Assembly: GCF_029227915.1 (NCBI RefSeq)
Contig: NC_079876.1
Span: 1,924,001-1,988,000 of the forward strand
Length of the DNA: 64,000 nucleotides
Source of the DNA: Hydractinia symbiolongicarpus
Taxonomy: Eukaryota > Cnidaria > Hydrozoa > Anthoathecata > Hydractiniidae
Direction of reading: 5' to 3'
Within the stretch, counting starts at the first letter, position 1. The number at the start of each line of letters is the position of its first letter. The notes under the pieces are model-generated. The model made no database searches. It was not told the origin of the DNA and saw nothing but the letters and a program-made list of their open reading frames with translations. Positions 25,524 to 38,400 of this stretch are shown here, one piece after another. The position numbers were made by a program, and so were the translations under genes.

Positions 25524-27957
25524 CAGGGAGTAAACTCATTTCCCGAACGATTTTTTAAATTATCTTTTCACCACTAAAACGCATAGGACTTGTAGTTTTT
25601 AAAAATGTTTTCATTTTTGATGAGACATTGAATAAAAGAACTTTAATCGCCGGCAAACGAAAACCCGCGATTTCCCGTAAATCCGGGGCTTGGCCCGTAT
25701 AGTTAAAAGTATACAAAGAAAGTACCCAGGGAGTAAACACATTTCCCGAACGATTTTTTAAATTACTTTTTCACCACTAAAACGCATGAGACTTGTAGTT
25801 TTTAAAAATGTTTTCATTTTTGATGAGACGCTGAATAAAAGAAGTTTAATCGCCGGCAAACGAAAACCTGCGATTTCCTGGAAATCCTGGACTCGGCCCG
25901 TATAGTCAAAAGTATACGAAGAAAGTACCCAAGGAGTAAACTCATTTCCCGAACGATTTTTTAAATTATTTTTTCACCACTAAAATGCATGAGACTTGTA
26001 GTTTTCAAAAATGTTTTCATTATTGATGAGACGCTTAATGAAAGAGGTTTTATCGCCGGCAAACGTAATCCCGCGTTTTCCCGTAAATCCGGGGCTTGGC
26101 CCGTATAGTCGAATGTATACAAAGAAAGTACCCAGGGAGTAAACTCATTTCCCGAACGATTTTTTAAAATTTTTTTTCACCACTAAAACGCATGAGACTT
26201 GTAGTTTTCAAAAATGTTTTCATTTTTGATGAGACGCTTAATGAAAGAGGTTTAATCGCCGGAAAACGAAAACCCGCGATTTCCCGTAAATCCCGGGCTT
26301 GGCCCGTATAGTCGAATGTATACAAAGAAAGTACCCTGTGAGTAAACTCATTTCCCGAACGATTTTTTAAATTACTTTTTCACCACTAAAACGCATGAGA
26401 GTTGTAGTTTTCAAAAATGTTTTCATTTTTGATGAGACGCTGAATAAAAGAAGTTTATTTGCCGGCAAACGAAAACCTGCGATTTCCCGTAAATCCCGTA
26501 CTCGGCCCGTATAGTCAAAAGTATACAAAGAAAGTACCCAGGGAGTAAACTCATTTCCCAAACGATTTTTTAAATTATTATTTCACCACTAAAGCCCATG
26601 AGACTTGTAGTTTTTAAAATGTTTTCATTTTTGATGAGACGCTGACTAAAAGAAGTTTAATCGCCGGCAAACGAAAACCCGCAATTTCCCGTAAATCCCG
26701 GTCTCGGCCCGTATAGTCAAAAGTATACAAGGAAAGTACCCAGTGAGTAAACTCATTTCCCTAACGAATTTTTAAATTATTTTTTCACCACTAAAACGCA
26801 TGAGACTTGTAGTTTTCAAAAATGCTTTCATTTTTGATGAGACGCTGAATAAAAGAAGTTTAATCGCCGGCAAACGAAAACCTGCGATTTCCCGTAAATC
26901 CCGGACTCGGCCCGTATAGTCAAAAGTATACAAAGAGAGTACCCAGGGTGTAAACTCATTTCCCGAACGATTTTTTAAATTATATTTTCACCACTAAAAC
27001 GCATGAGACTTGTAGTTTTCAAAAATGTTTTCATTTTTGATGAGACGCTGAATAAAAGAAGTTTAATCGCCGGCAAACGAAAACCCGCGATTTCCCGTAA
27101 ATCCCGGGCTTGGCACGTATAGTCAAATGTATACAAATAAAGTACCCAGAGAGTAAACTCATTTCCCGAACGATTTTTTAAATTACTTTTTCACCACTAA
27201 AACGCATGAGACTTGTAGTTTTTAAAAATGTTTTCATTTTTGATGAGACGCTTAATGAAAGAGGTTTTATCGCCGGCAAACGTAATCCCGCGTTTTCCCG
27301 TAAATCCGGGGCTTGGCCCGTATAGTCGAATATATACAAAGAAAGTACCCAGGGAGTAAACTCATTTCCCGAACGATTTTTTAAAATTTTTTTTCACCAC
27401 TAAAACGCATGAGACTTGTAGTTTTCAAAAATGTTTTCATTTTTGATGAGACGCTTAATGAAAGAGGTTTAATCGCCGGAAAACGAAAACCCGCGATTTC
27501 CCGTAAATCCCGGGCTTGGCCCGTATAGTCGAATGTATACAAAGAAAGTACCCTGTGAAAAAACTCATTTCCCGAACGATTTTTTAAATTACTTTTTCAC
27601 CACTAAAACGCATGAGAGTTGTAGTTTTCAAAAATGTTTTCATTTTTGATGAGACGCTGAATAAAAGAAGTTTATTTGCCGGCAAACGAAAACCTGCGAT
27701 TTCCCGTAAATCCCGTACTCGGCCCGTATAGTCAAAAGTATACAAAGAAAGTACCCAGGGAGTAAACTCATTTCCCAAACGATTTTTTAAATTATTATTT
27801 CACCACTAAAGCCCATGAGACTTGTAGTTTTTAAAATGTTTTCATTTTTGATGAGACGCTGAATAAAAGAAGTTTAATCGCCGGCAAACGAAAACCCGCA
27901 ATTTCCCGTAAATCCCGGTCTCGGCCCGTATAGTCAAAAGTATACAAGGAAAGTACC
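25524..27957. repeat. Truncated 11-mer copy, then hybrid re-entry
   Basis: Units 25524-26943 repeat the preceding copy at 2231 bp, including GACGCTGACTAAAAG and AAATTATATTTTCACC. The unit at 27147 starts like the hybrid at 24916 but switches to CGCTTAATGAAAGAGG and AAACGTAATCCCGCG, jumping back to an earlier place in the HOR. Units at 27350, 27553 and 27756 then repeat the 12-mer series. The unit at 27553 starts CTGTGAAAAAACTC, intermediate between CTGTGAGTAAAC and CTGTAAAAAAAC seen elsewhere. Confidence 0.85.
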
Positions 27958-30189
27958 CAGTGAGTAAACTCATTTCCCGAACGATTTTTTAAATTATTTT
28001 TTCACCACTAAAACGCATGAGACTTGTAGTTTTCAAAAATGTTTTCATTTTTGATGAGACGCTGAATAAAAGAAGTTTAATCGCCTGCAAACGAAAACCT
28101 GCAATTTCCCGTGAATCCCGGACTCGGCCCGTATAGTCAAAAGTATACAAAGAAAGTACCCAGGGAGTAAACTCATTTCCCAAACGAATTTTTAAATTAT
28201 TTTTCCCCCACTAAAACGCATGAGACTTGTAGTTTTTAGAAATGTTTTCATTTTTGATGAGACGCTTAATGAAAGTGGTTTAATCGCCGGCAAACGAAAA
28301 CCCGCGATTTCCCGTAAATCCCGGGCTTGGCCCGTATAGTCGAATGTATACAAAGAAAGTTCCCTGTGAGTAAACTCATTTCCAAAACGATTTTTTAAAT
28401 TATCTTTTCACCACTAAAACGCTTGAGACTTGTAGTTTTCAAAAATATTTTCAATTTTGATGAGACGCTAAATAAAAGAAGTTTAACCGCCGGCAAACGA
28501 AAACCCGCCACTTCCAGTAAACCCCGGACTCGGCCCGCATAGTCAAAAGTATACAAAGAAAGTACCCAGGGTGTAAACTCATTTCCCGACCGATTTTTTA
28601 AATTATTATTCCACCACTAAAGCCCATGAGACTTGTAGTATTTAAAAATACTTTCATTTTTGATGAGACGCTGAATAAAAGAAGTTTAATCGCCGGCAAA
28701 CAAAAACCCGCGACTTCCCGTAAATCCCGGACTCGGCCCGTATAGTCAAAAGTATACAAAGAAAGTACCCAGGGAGTAAACTCATTTCCCGAACGATTTT
28801 TTAAATTATTATTTCACCACTAAAGCCCATGAGACTTGTAGTTTTTAAAAATGTTTTCACTTTTGATGAGACGCTGAATAAAAGAAGTTTAGTCGCCGGC
28901 AAACGAAAACCCGCGATTTACCGTTAATCCCGGACTCGGCCCGGATAGTCAAAAGTATACAAGAAAAGTACCCAGTGAGTAAACTCATTTCCCGAACGAA
29001 TTTTTAAATTATTTTTTCCCCACTAAAACGCATGAGACTTGTAGTTTTTAGAAATGTTTTCATTTTTGATGAGACGCTTAATGAAAGTGGTTTAATCGCC
29101 GGCAAACGAAAACCCGCGATTTCCCGTAAATCCCGGGCTTGGCCCGCATAGTCGAATGTATACAAAGAAAGGACCCTGTGAGTAAACTCATTTCCAAAAC
29201 GATTTTTTAAATTATTTTTTCACCACTAAAATGCATGAGACTTGTAGTTTTCAAAAATGTTTTCATTTTTGATGAGACGCTTAATGAAAGAGGTTTTATC
29301 GCCGGCAAACGTAATCCCGCGTTTTCCCGTAAATCCGGGGCTTGGCCCGTATAGTCGAATATATACAAAGAAAGTACCCAGGGAGTAAACTCATTTCCCG
29401 AACGATTTTTTAAAATTTTTTTTCACCACTAAAACGCATGAGACTTGTAGTTTTCAAAAATGTTTTCATTTTTGATGAGACGCTTAATGAAAGAGGTTTA
29501 ATCGCCGGAAAACGAAAACCCGCGATTTCCCGTAAATCCCGGGCTTGGCCCGTATAGTCGAATGTATACAAAGAAAGTACCCTGTGAAAAAACTCATTTC
29601 CCGAACGATTTTTTAAATTACTTTTTCACCACTAAAACGCATGAGAGTTGTAGTTTTCAAAAATGTTTTCATTTTTGATGAGACGCTGAATAAAAGAAGT
29701 TTATTTGCCGGCAAACGAAAACCTGCGATTTCCCGTAAATCCCGTACTCGGCCCGTATAGTCAAAAGTATACAAAGAAAGTACCCAGGGAGTAAACTCAT
29801 TTCCCAAACGATTTTTTAAATTATTATTTCACCACTAAAGCCCATGAGACTTGTAGTTTTTAAAATGTTTTCATTTTTGATGAGACGCTGAATAAAAGCA
29901 GTTTAATCGCCGGCAAACGAAAACCCGCAATTTCCCGTAAATCCCGGTCTCGGCCCGTATAGTCAAAAGTATACAAGGAAAGTACCCAGTGAGTAAACTC
30001 ATTTCCCTAACGAATTTTTAAATTATTTTTTCACCACTAAAACGCATGAGACTTGTAGTTTTCAAAAATGCTTTCATTTTTGATGAGACGCTGAATAAAA
30101 GAAGTTTAATCGCCGGCAAACGAAAACCTGCGATTTCCCGTAAATCCCGGACTCGGCGCGTATAGTCAAAAGTATACAAAGAGAGTACC
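27958..30189. repeat. 11-monomer HOR (2232 bp), copy 1
   Basis: Six new unit types start at 27958, 28161, 28364, 28567, 28770 and 28973. Their markers are CGCCTGCAAACG, CCCCCACTAAAACG with TTTAGAAATG, CCCGCCACTTCCAG, the TAGTATTTAAAAATAC dyad, GATTTACCGTTAATCC and AAAGGACCCTGTGAG. Five units of the 12-mer family follow (29176-30189), entered through a hybrid at 29176. The series restarts at 30190. Confidence 0.88.
28637..28652. other. Alternative dyad AGTATTT-AA-AAATACT (representative copy)
   Basis: In one monomer subtype the middle segment reads AGTATTTAAAAATACT, whose two 7-base arms are exact reverse complements. It lies next to, and replaces the left arm of, the usual TCAAAAATG/CATTTTTGA dyad. 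It is seen at many later units, for example 30799, 31610, 32621, 38091, 38903, 41134, 44787, 53711 and 55940. A related form ending AAATATT has lost the perfect match. Confidence 0.6.
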
Positions 30190-31812
30190 CAGGGTGTAAA
30201 CTCATTTCCCGAACGATTTTTTAAATTATTTTTTCACCACTAAAACGCATGAGACTTGTAGTTTTCAAAAATGTTTTCATTTTTGATGAGACGCTGAATA
30301 AAAGAAGTTTAATCGCCTGCAAACGAAAACCTGCGATTTCCCGTGAATCCCGGACTCGGCCCGTATAGTCAAAAGTATACAAAGAAAGTACCCAGGGAGT
30401 AAACTCATTTCCCAAACGAATTTTTAAATTATTTTTCCCCCACTAAAACGCATGAGACTTGTAGTTTTTAGAAATGTTTTCATTTTTGATGAGACGCTTA
30501 ATGAAAGTGGTTTAATCGCCGGCAAACGAAAACCCGCGATTTCCCGTAAATCCCGGGCTTGGCCCGTATAGTCGAATGTATACAAAGAAAGTTCCCTGTG
30601 AGTAAACTCATTTCCAAAACGATTTTTTAAATTATCTTTTCACCACTAAAACGCTTGAGACTTGTAGTTTTCAAAAATATTTTCAATTTTGATGAGACGC
30701 TAAATAAAAGAAGTTTAACCGCCGGCAAACGAAAACCCGCCACTTCCAGTAAACCCCGGACTCGGCCCGCATAGTCAAAAGTATACAAAGAAAGTACCCA
30801 GGGTGTAAACTCATTTCCCGAACGATTTTTTAAATTATTATTCCACCACTAAAGCCCATGAGACTTGTAGTATTTAAAAATACTTTCATTTTTGATGAGA
30901 CGCTGAATAAAAGAAATTTAATCGCCGGCAAACAAAAACCCGCGACTTCCCGTAAATCCCGGACTCGGCCCGTATAGTCAAAAGTATACAAAGAAAGTAC
31001 CCAGGGAGTAAACTCATTTCCCGAACGATTTTTTAAATTATTATTTCACCACTAAAGCCCATGAGACTTGTAGTTTTTAAAAATGTTTTCACTTTTGATG
31101 AGACGCTGAATAAAAGAAGTTTAGTCGCCGGCAAACGAAAACCCGCGATTTACCGTTAATCCCGGACTCGGCCCGGATATTTAAAAGTATACAAGAAAAG
31201 TACCCAGTGAGTAAACTCATTTCCCGAACGAATTTTTAAATTATTTTTTCCCCACTAAAACGCATGAGACTTGTAGTTTTTAGAAATGTTTTCATTTTTG
31301 ATGAGACGCTTAATGAAAGTGGTTTAATCGCCGGCAAACGAAAACCCGCGATTTCCCGTAAATCCCGGGCTTGGCCCGCATAGTCGAATGTATACAAAGA
31401 AAGGACCCTGTGAGTAAACTCATTTCCAAAACGATTTTTTAAATTATCTTTTCACCACTAAAACGCTTGAGACTTGTAGTTTTCAAAAATGTTTTCATTT
31501 TTGATGAGACGCTAAATAAAAGAAGATTAACCGCCGGCAAACGAAAACCCGCCATTTCCCGTAAACCCCGGACTCGGCCCGCATAGTCAAAAGTATACAA
31601 AGAAAGACCCAGGGTGTAAACTCATTTCCCGAACGATTTTTTAAATTATTATTCCACCACTAAAGCCCATGAGACTTGTAGTATTTAAAAATACTTTCAT
31701 TTTTGATGAGACGCTGAATAAAAGAAGTTTAATCGCCGGCAAACAAAAACCCGCGACTTCCCGTAAATCCCGGACTCGGCCCGTATAGTCAAAAGTATAC
31801 AAAGAAAGTACC
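30190..31812. repeat. 11-monomer HOR, partial copy 2
   Basis: Six units (30190, 30393, 30596, 30799, 31002, 31205) repeat 27958-29175 at 2232 bp. The array then steps back two unit types: units at 31408 and 31610 are again the CGCTTGAG/CCCGCC and TAGTATTTAAAAATAC types. One base is missing from the usual AAAGTACC near 31606. Confidence 0.85.
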
Positions 31813-33632
31813 CAGGGAGTAAACTCATTTCCCGAACGATTTTTTAAATTATTTTTTCACCATTAAACCCATGAGACTTGTAGTTTTCAAAAATGTTTTC
31901 ATTTTTGATGAGACGCTGAATAAAAGAAGTTTCATCGCCGGCAAACGAAAACCTGCAATTTCCCGTAAATCCCGGACTCGGCCCGTATAGTCAAAAGTAT
32001 ACAAAGAAAGTACCCAGGGAGTAAACTCATTTCCAGAACGATTTTTTAAATTATTATTTCACGACTAAAGCCCGTGAGACTTGTAGTTTTTAAAAATGTT
32101 TTCATTTTTGATGAGACGCTGAATAAAAGAAGTTTAATCGCCGGCAAACAAAAACCGCGACTTCCCGTAAATCCCGGACTCGGCCCGTATAGTCAAAAAT
32201 ATACAAAGAAAGTACCCAGGGATTAAACTCATTTCCCGAACGATTTTTTAAATTATTTTTTCACCACTAAACCCATGAGACTTGTAGTTTTCAAAAATGT
32301 TTTCATTTTTGATGAGACGCTTAATGAAAGAGGTTTAATCGCCGGAAAACGAAAACCCGCGATTTCCCGTAAATCCCGGGCTTGGCCCGTATAGTCGAAT
32401 GTATACAAAGAAAGTACCCTGTGAGTAAACTCATTTCCAGAACGATTTTTAATTTATTTTTTCACCACTAAAATGCATAAGACTTGTAGTTTTTAAAAAT
32501 GTTTTCATTTTTGATGAGACGCTGAAGAAAAGAAGTTTAATCGCCGGCAAACGAAAACCCGCGATTTCCCGTAAATCCCGGGCTTGGCACGTATAGTCGA
32601 ATGTATACAAAGAAAGTACCCAGGGAGTAAACTCATTTCCCGAACGATTTTTTAAATCATTTTTTCACCACTAAAACGCATGAGACTTGTAGTATTTAAA
32701 AATACTTTCATTTTTGATGAGACGCTGAATAAAAGAAGTTTAATCGCCGGCAAACAAAAACCCGCGACTTCCCGTAAATCCCGGACTCGGCACGTATAGT
32801 CAAAAGTATACAAAGAAAGTACCCAGGGAGTAAACTCATTTCCCGAACGATTTTTTAAATTATTTTTTCACCATTAAACCCATGAGACTTGTAGTTTTCA
32901 AAAATGTTTTAATTTTTGTAGAGACGCTGAATAAAAGAAGTTTAATCGCCGGCAAACGAAAACCTGCAATTTCCCGTAAATCCCGGACTCGGCCCGTATA
33001 GTCAAAAGTATACAAAGAAAGTACCCGGGGTGTAAACTCATTTCCCGAACGATTTTTTAAATTAGTATTTCACGACTAAAGCCCATGAGACTTGTAGTTT
33101 TTAAAAATGTTTTCATTTTTGATGAGACGCTGAATAAAAGAAGTTTAATCGCCGGCAAACAAAAACCCGCGACTTCCCGTAAATCCCGGACTCGGCCCGT
33201 ATAGTCAAAAGTATACAAAGAAAGTACCCAGGGAGTAAACTCATTTCCCGAACGATTTTTTAAATTATTTTTTCACCACTAAACCCATGAGACTTGTAGT
33301 TTTCAAAAATGTTTTCATTTTTGATGAGACGCTTAATGAAAGAGGTTTAATCGCCGGAAAACGAAAACCCGCGATTTCCCGTAAATCCCGGGCTTGGCCC
33401 GTATAGTCGAATGTATACAAAGAAAGTACCCTGTGAGTAAACTCATTTCCAGAACGATTTTTAATTTATTTTTTCACCACTAAAACGCATAAGACTTGTA
33501 GTTTTTAAAAATGTTTTCATTTTTGATGAGACGCTGAAGAAAAGAAGTTTAATCGCCGGCAAACGAAAACCCGCGATTTCCCGTAAATCCCGGGCTTGGC
33601 ACGTATAGTCGAATATATACAAAGAAAGTACC
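31813..33632. repeat. 5-monomer HOR (~1011 bp), one full and one four-unit copy
   Basis: Units at 31813, 32015, 32217, 32419 and 32621 recur as 32824, 33026, 33229 and 33431. Markers are CACCATTAAACCCATGAG, TTTCACGACTAAAGCCC, CACTAAACCCATG with CGCTTAATGAAAGAGG, and GATTTTTAATTTATTTTTTC with CGCTGAAGAAAAG. The fifth unit carries the AGTATTTAAAAATACT dyad. The unit at 32824 has a small local change, TTTTTGTAGAGACG. Confidence 0.85.
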
Positions 33633-35047
33633 CAGGGAGTAAACTCATTTCCCGAACGATTTTTTAAATTATTTTTTCACCACTAAAACGCATGAGACTT
33701 GTAGTTTTCAAAAATGTTTTCATTTTTGATGAGACGCTGAATAAAAGCAGTTTCATCGCCGGCAAACGAAAACCTGCAATTTTCCTAAATCCCGGACTCG
33801 GCCCGTATAGTCAAAAGTATACAAAGAAAGTACCCAGGGAGTAAACTCATTTCCAGAACGATTTTTTAAATTATTTTTTCAACACTAAAACGCATAAGAC
33901 TTGTAGTTTTTAAAAATATTTTCATTTTTGATGAGACGCTGAATAAAAGAAGTTTAATCGCCGGCAAACGAAAACCCGCGATTTCCCGTAAATCCCGGGC
34001 TTGGCCCGTATAGTCAAAAGTATACAAAGAAAGTACCCAGGGAGTAAACTCATTTCCCGAACGATTTTTTATATTATTTTTTTACCACTAAACGCATGAG
34101 ACATGTAGTTTTCAAAGATATTTTCATATTTGATGGGACGCTGAATAAAAGAAGTTTAATCGCCGGCAAACGAAAATCCGCGATTTCCCGTAAATCCCGG
34201 ACTCGGCCCGTATAGTCAAAAGTATACAAAGAAAGTACCCAGGGAGTAAACTCATTTACCGAACGATTTTTAAATTATTTTTTCACCACTAAAACGCATG
34301 AGACTTGTAGTTTTCAAAAATGTTTTCATTTTTGATGAGACGCTGAATAAAAGCAGTTTCATCGCCGGCAAACGAAAACCTGCAATTTTCCTAAATCCCG
34401 GACTCGGCCCGTATAGTCAAAAGTATACAAAGAAAGTACCCAGGGAGTAAACTCATTTCCAGAACGATTTTTTAAATTATTTTTTCAACACTAAAACGCA
34501 TAAGACTTGTAGTTTTTAAAAATATTTTCATTTTTGATGAGACGCTGAATAAAAGAAGTTTAATCGCCGGCAAACGAAAACCCGCGATTTCCCGTAAATC
34601 CCGGGCTTGGCCCGTATAGTCAAAAGTATACAAAGAAAGTACCCAGGGAGTAAACTCATTTCCCGAACGATTTTTTATATTATTTTTTTACCACTAAACG
34701 CATGAGACATGTAGTTTTCAAAGATATTTTCATATTTGATGGGACGCTGAATAAAAGAAGTTTAATCGCCGGCAAACGAAAATCCGCGATTTCCCGTAAA
34801 TCCCGGACTCGGCCCGTATAGTCAAAAGTATACAAAGAAAGTACCCAGGGAGTAAACTCATTTACCGAACGATTTTTAAATTATTTTTTCACCACTAAAA
34901 CGCATGAGACTTGTAGTTTTCAAAAATGTTTTCATTTTTGATGAGACGCTGAATAAAAGAAGTTTAATCGCCGGCAAACGAAAACCCGCGATTTCCCGTA
35001 AATCCCGGGCTTGGCCCGTATAGTTAAAAGTATACAAAGAAAGTACC
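33633..35047. repeat. 3-monomer HOR (606-607 bp), two copies plus one unit
   Basis: Units at 33633, 33835 and 34038 recur at 34240, 34441 and 34644, and the first type again at 34846 with a changed ending. Markers are GCAGTTTCATCGCC with AATTTTCCTAAAT, TTTCAACACTAAAACGC, and GAGACATGTAG with CAAAGATATTTTC. The second and third start of the first unit share TTTACCGAACGATTTTTAAA, so copy 2 and the extra unit are closest relatives. Confidence 0.87.
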
Positions 35048-35453
35048 CAGGGAGTAAACTCATTTCCCGAACGATTTTTTAAATTACTTTTTCACCACTA
35101 AAACGCATGAGACTTGTAGTTTTTAAAAATGTTTTCATTTTTGATGAGACGCTGAATAAAAGAAGTTTAATCGCCGGCAAACGAAAACCCGCGATTTCTC
35201 GTAAATCCCGGGCTTGGCCCGTATAGTTAAAAGTATACAAAGAAAGTACACAGGGAGTAAACTCATTTCCGGAACGATTTTTTAAATTACTTTTTCACCA
35301 CTAAAACGCATGAGACTTGTAGTTTTTAAAAATGTTTTCATTTTTGATGAGACGCTGAATAAAAGAAGTTTAATCGCCGGCAAACGAAAACCCGCGATTT
35401 CCCGTAAATCCCAGGCTTGGCCCATATAGTCAAAAGTATACAAAGAAAGTACC
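35048..35453. repeat. Two AAATTACTTTTTC-type monomers
   Basis: Units at 35048 and 35251 are close to one another and to the type with CCGAACG and AAATTACTTTTTC. They join the 3-mer block to the 18-mer. A few private changes are present (GTACACAGGG, CGGAACG, CCCAGGCTTGGCCCATA). Confidence 0.75.
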
Positions 35454-38400
35454 CAGGGAGTAAACTCATTTCCCGAACGATTTTTTATATTAATTTTTTA
35501 CCACTAAACGCATGAGACTTGTAGTTTTCAAAAATATTTTCATATTTGATGGGACGCTGAATAAAAGAAATTTAATCGCCGGCAAACGAAAATCCGTGAT
35601 TTCGCGTAAATCCGGACTCGGCCCGTATAGTCAAAAGTATACAAAGAAAGTACCCAGGGAGTAAACTCATTTCCCGAACGATTTTTTAAATTATTTTTTC
35701 ACCACTAAAACGCATGAGACTTGTAGTTTTTAAAAATGTTTTCATTTTTGATGAGACGCTTAATGAAAGAGGTTTTATTGCCGGCAAACGAAATCCCGCG
35801 TTTTCCCGTAAATCCGGGGCTTGGCCCGTATAGTCGAATGTATACAAAGAAAGTACCCAGGGAGTAAACTCATTTCCCGAACGATTTTTTAAATTTTTTT
35901 TTCACCACTAAAACGCATGAGACTTGTAGTTTTCAAAAATGTTTTCATTTTTGATGAGACGCTTAATGAAAGAGGTTTAATCGCCGGAAAACGAAAACCC
36001 GCGTTTTCCCGTAAATCCCGGGCTTGGCCCGTATAGTCGAATGTATACAAAGAAAGTACCCTGTGAGTAAACTCATTTCCCGAACGATTTTTTAAATTAT
36101 TTTTTCACCACTAAAACGCATGAGAGTTGTAGTTTTCAAAAATGTTTTCATTTTTGATGAGACGCTGAATAAAAGAAGTTTAATCGCCGGCAAACGAAAA
36201 CCTGCGATTTCCCGTAAATCCCGTACTCGGCCCGTATAGTCAAAAGTATACAAAGAAAGTACCCAGGGAGTAAACTCATTTCCAAAACGATTTTTTAAAT
36301 TATTATTTCACCACTAAAGCCCATGAGACTTGTAGTTTTTAAAAATGTTTTCAATTTTGATGAGACGCTGAATAAAAGAAGTTTAATCGCCGGCAAACAA
36401 AAACCCGCAATTTCCCGTAAATCCCGGTCTCGGCCCGTATAGTCAAAAGTATAAAAGGAAAGTACCCAGTGAGTAAACTCATTTCCCTAACGAATTTTTA
36501 AATTATTTTTTCACCACTAAAACGCATGAGACTTGTAGTTTTCAAAAATGCTTTCATTTTTGATGAGACGCTGAATAAAAGAAGTTTAATCGCCGGCAAA
36601 CGAAAACCTGTGATTTCCCGTAAATCCCGGGCTTGGCCCGTATAGTCGAATGTATACAAAGAAAGTACCCTGTGAGTAAACTCATTTCCCGAACGATTTT
36701 TTAAATTATTTTTTCACCACTAAAACGCATGAGAGTTGTAGTTTTCAAAAATGTTTTCATTTTTGATGAGACGCTGAATAAAAGAAGTTTAATCGCCGGC
36801 AAACGAAAACCTGCGATTTCCCGTAAATCCCGTACTCGGCCCGTATAGTCAAAAGTATACAAAGAAAGTACCCAGGGAGTAAACTCATTTCCAAAACGAT
36901 TTTTTAAATTATTATTTCACCACTAAAGCCCATGAGACTTGTAGTTTTTCAAAATGTTTTCAATTTTGATGAGACGCTGAATAAAAGAAGTTTAATCGCC
37001 GGCAAACAAAAACCCGCAATTTCCCGTAAATCCCGGTCTCGGCCCGTATAGTCAAAAGTATAAAAGGAAAGTACCCAGTGAGTAAACTCATTTCCCTAAC
37101 GAATTTTTAAATTATTTTTTCACCACTAAAACGCATGAGACTTGTAGTTTTCAAAAATGCTTTCATTTTTGATGAGACGCTGAATAAAAGAAGTTTAATC
37201 GCCGGCAAACGAAAACCTGTGATTTCCCGTAAATCCCGGACTCGGCCCGTATAGTCAAAAGTATACAAAGAGAGTACCCAGGGTGTAAACTTATTTCCCG
37301 AACGATTTTTTAAATTATTTTTTCACCACTAAAACGCATGAGACTTGTAGTTTTCAAAAATGTTTTCATTTTTGATGAGACGCTGAACAAAAGAAGTTTA
37401 ATCGCCTGCAAACGAAAACCTGCGATTTCCCGTAAATCCCGGACTCGGCCCGTATAGTCAAAAGTATACAAAGAAAGTACCCAGGGAGTAAACTCATTTC
37501 TCAAACGATTTTTTAAATTATTATTTCACCACTAAATCCCATGAGACTTGTAGTTTTTAAAAATGTTTTCATTTTTGATGAGACGCTGAATAAAAGAAGT
37601 TTAATCGCCGGTAAATGAAAACCCGCGATTTCCCGTAAATCCCGGACTCGGCCCGAATAGTCAAAAGTATACAAGAAAAGTACCCAGTGAGTAAGCTCAT
37701 TTCCTGAACGAATTTTTAAATTATTTTTTCCCCACTAAAAGGCATGAGACTTGTAGTTTTTAGAAATGTTTTCATTTTTGATGAGACTCTTAATGAAAGT
37801 GGTTTAATCGCCGGCAAACGAAAACCCGCGATTTCCCGTAAATCCCGGGCTTGGCCCGTATAGTCGAATGTATACAAAGAAAGTACCCTGTGAGTAAACT
37901 CATTTCCAAAACGATTTTTTAAATTATCTTTTCACGACAAAAACGCTTGAGACTTGTAGTTTTCAAAAATGTTTTCATTTTTGATGAGACGCTAAATAAA
38001 AGGAGTTTAACCGCCGGCAATCGAAAACCCGCCGTTTCCATTAAACCCCGGACTCGGCCCGCATAGTCAAAAGTATACAAAGAAAGTACCCAGGGTGTAA
38101 ACTCATTTCCCGAACGATTTTTTAAATTATTATTCCACCACTAAAGCCCATGACACTTGTAGTATTTAAAAATACTTTCATTTTTGATGAGACGCTGAAT
38201 AAAAGAAGTTTAATCGACGGCAAACAAAAACCCGCGACTTCCCGTAAATCCCGGACTCGGCCCGTATAGTCAAAAGTATACAAAGAAAGTACCCAGGTAG
38301 TAAACTCATTTCCCGAACGATTTTTTAAATTATTATTTCACCACTAAAGCCCATGAGACTTGTAGTTTTTAAAAATGTTTTCATTTTTGATGAGACGCTG

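Noticed and set aside
27584-27778. Minus-strand open frame of ~64 codons present in many monomers
   Set aside because: It lies entirely inside the satellite unit and breaks at a stop in the T-rich tract. Most copies start at TTG rather than ATG, since GGGAAATGAG is preceded by TTG in the CCCAAAC allele. Its apparent conservation is the same as that of the rest of the monomer, as expected from homogenisation. No known domain is recognisable.
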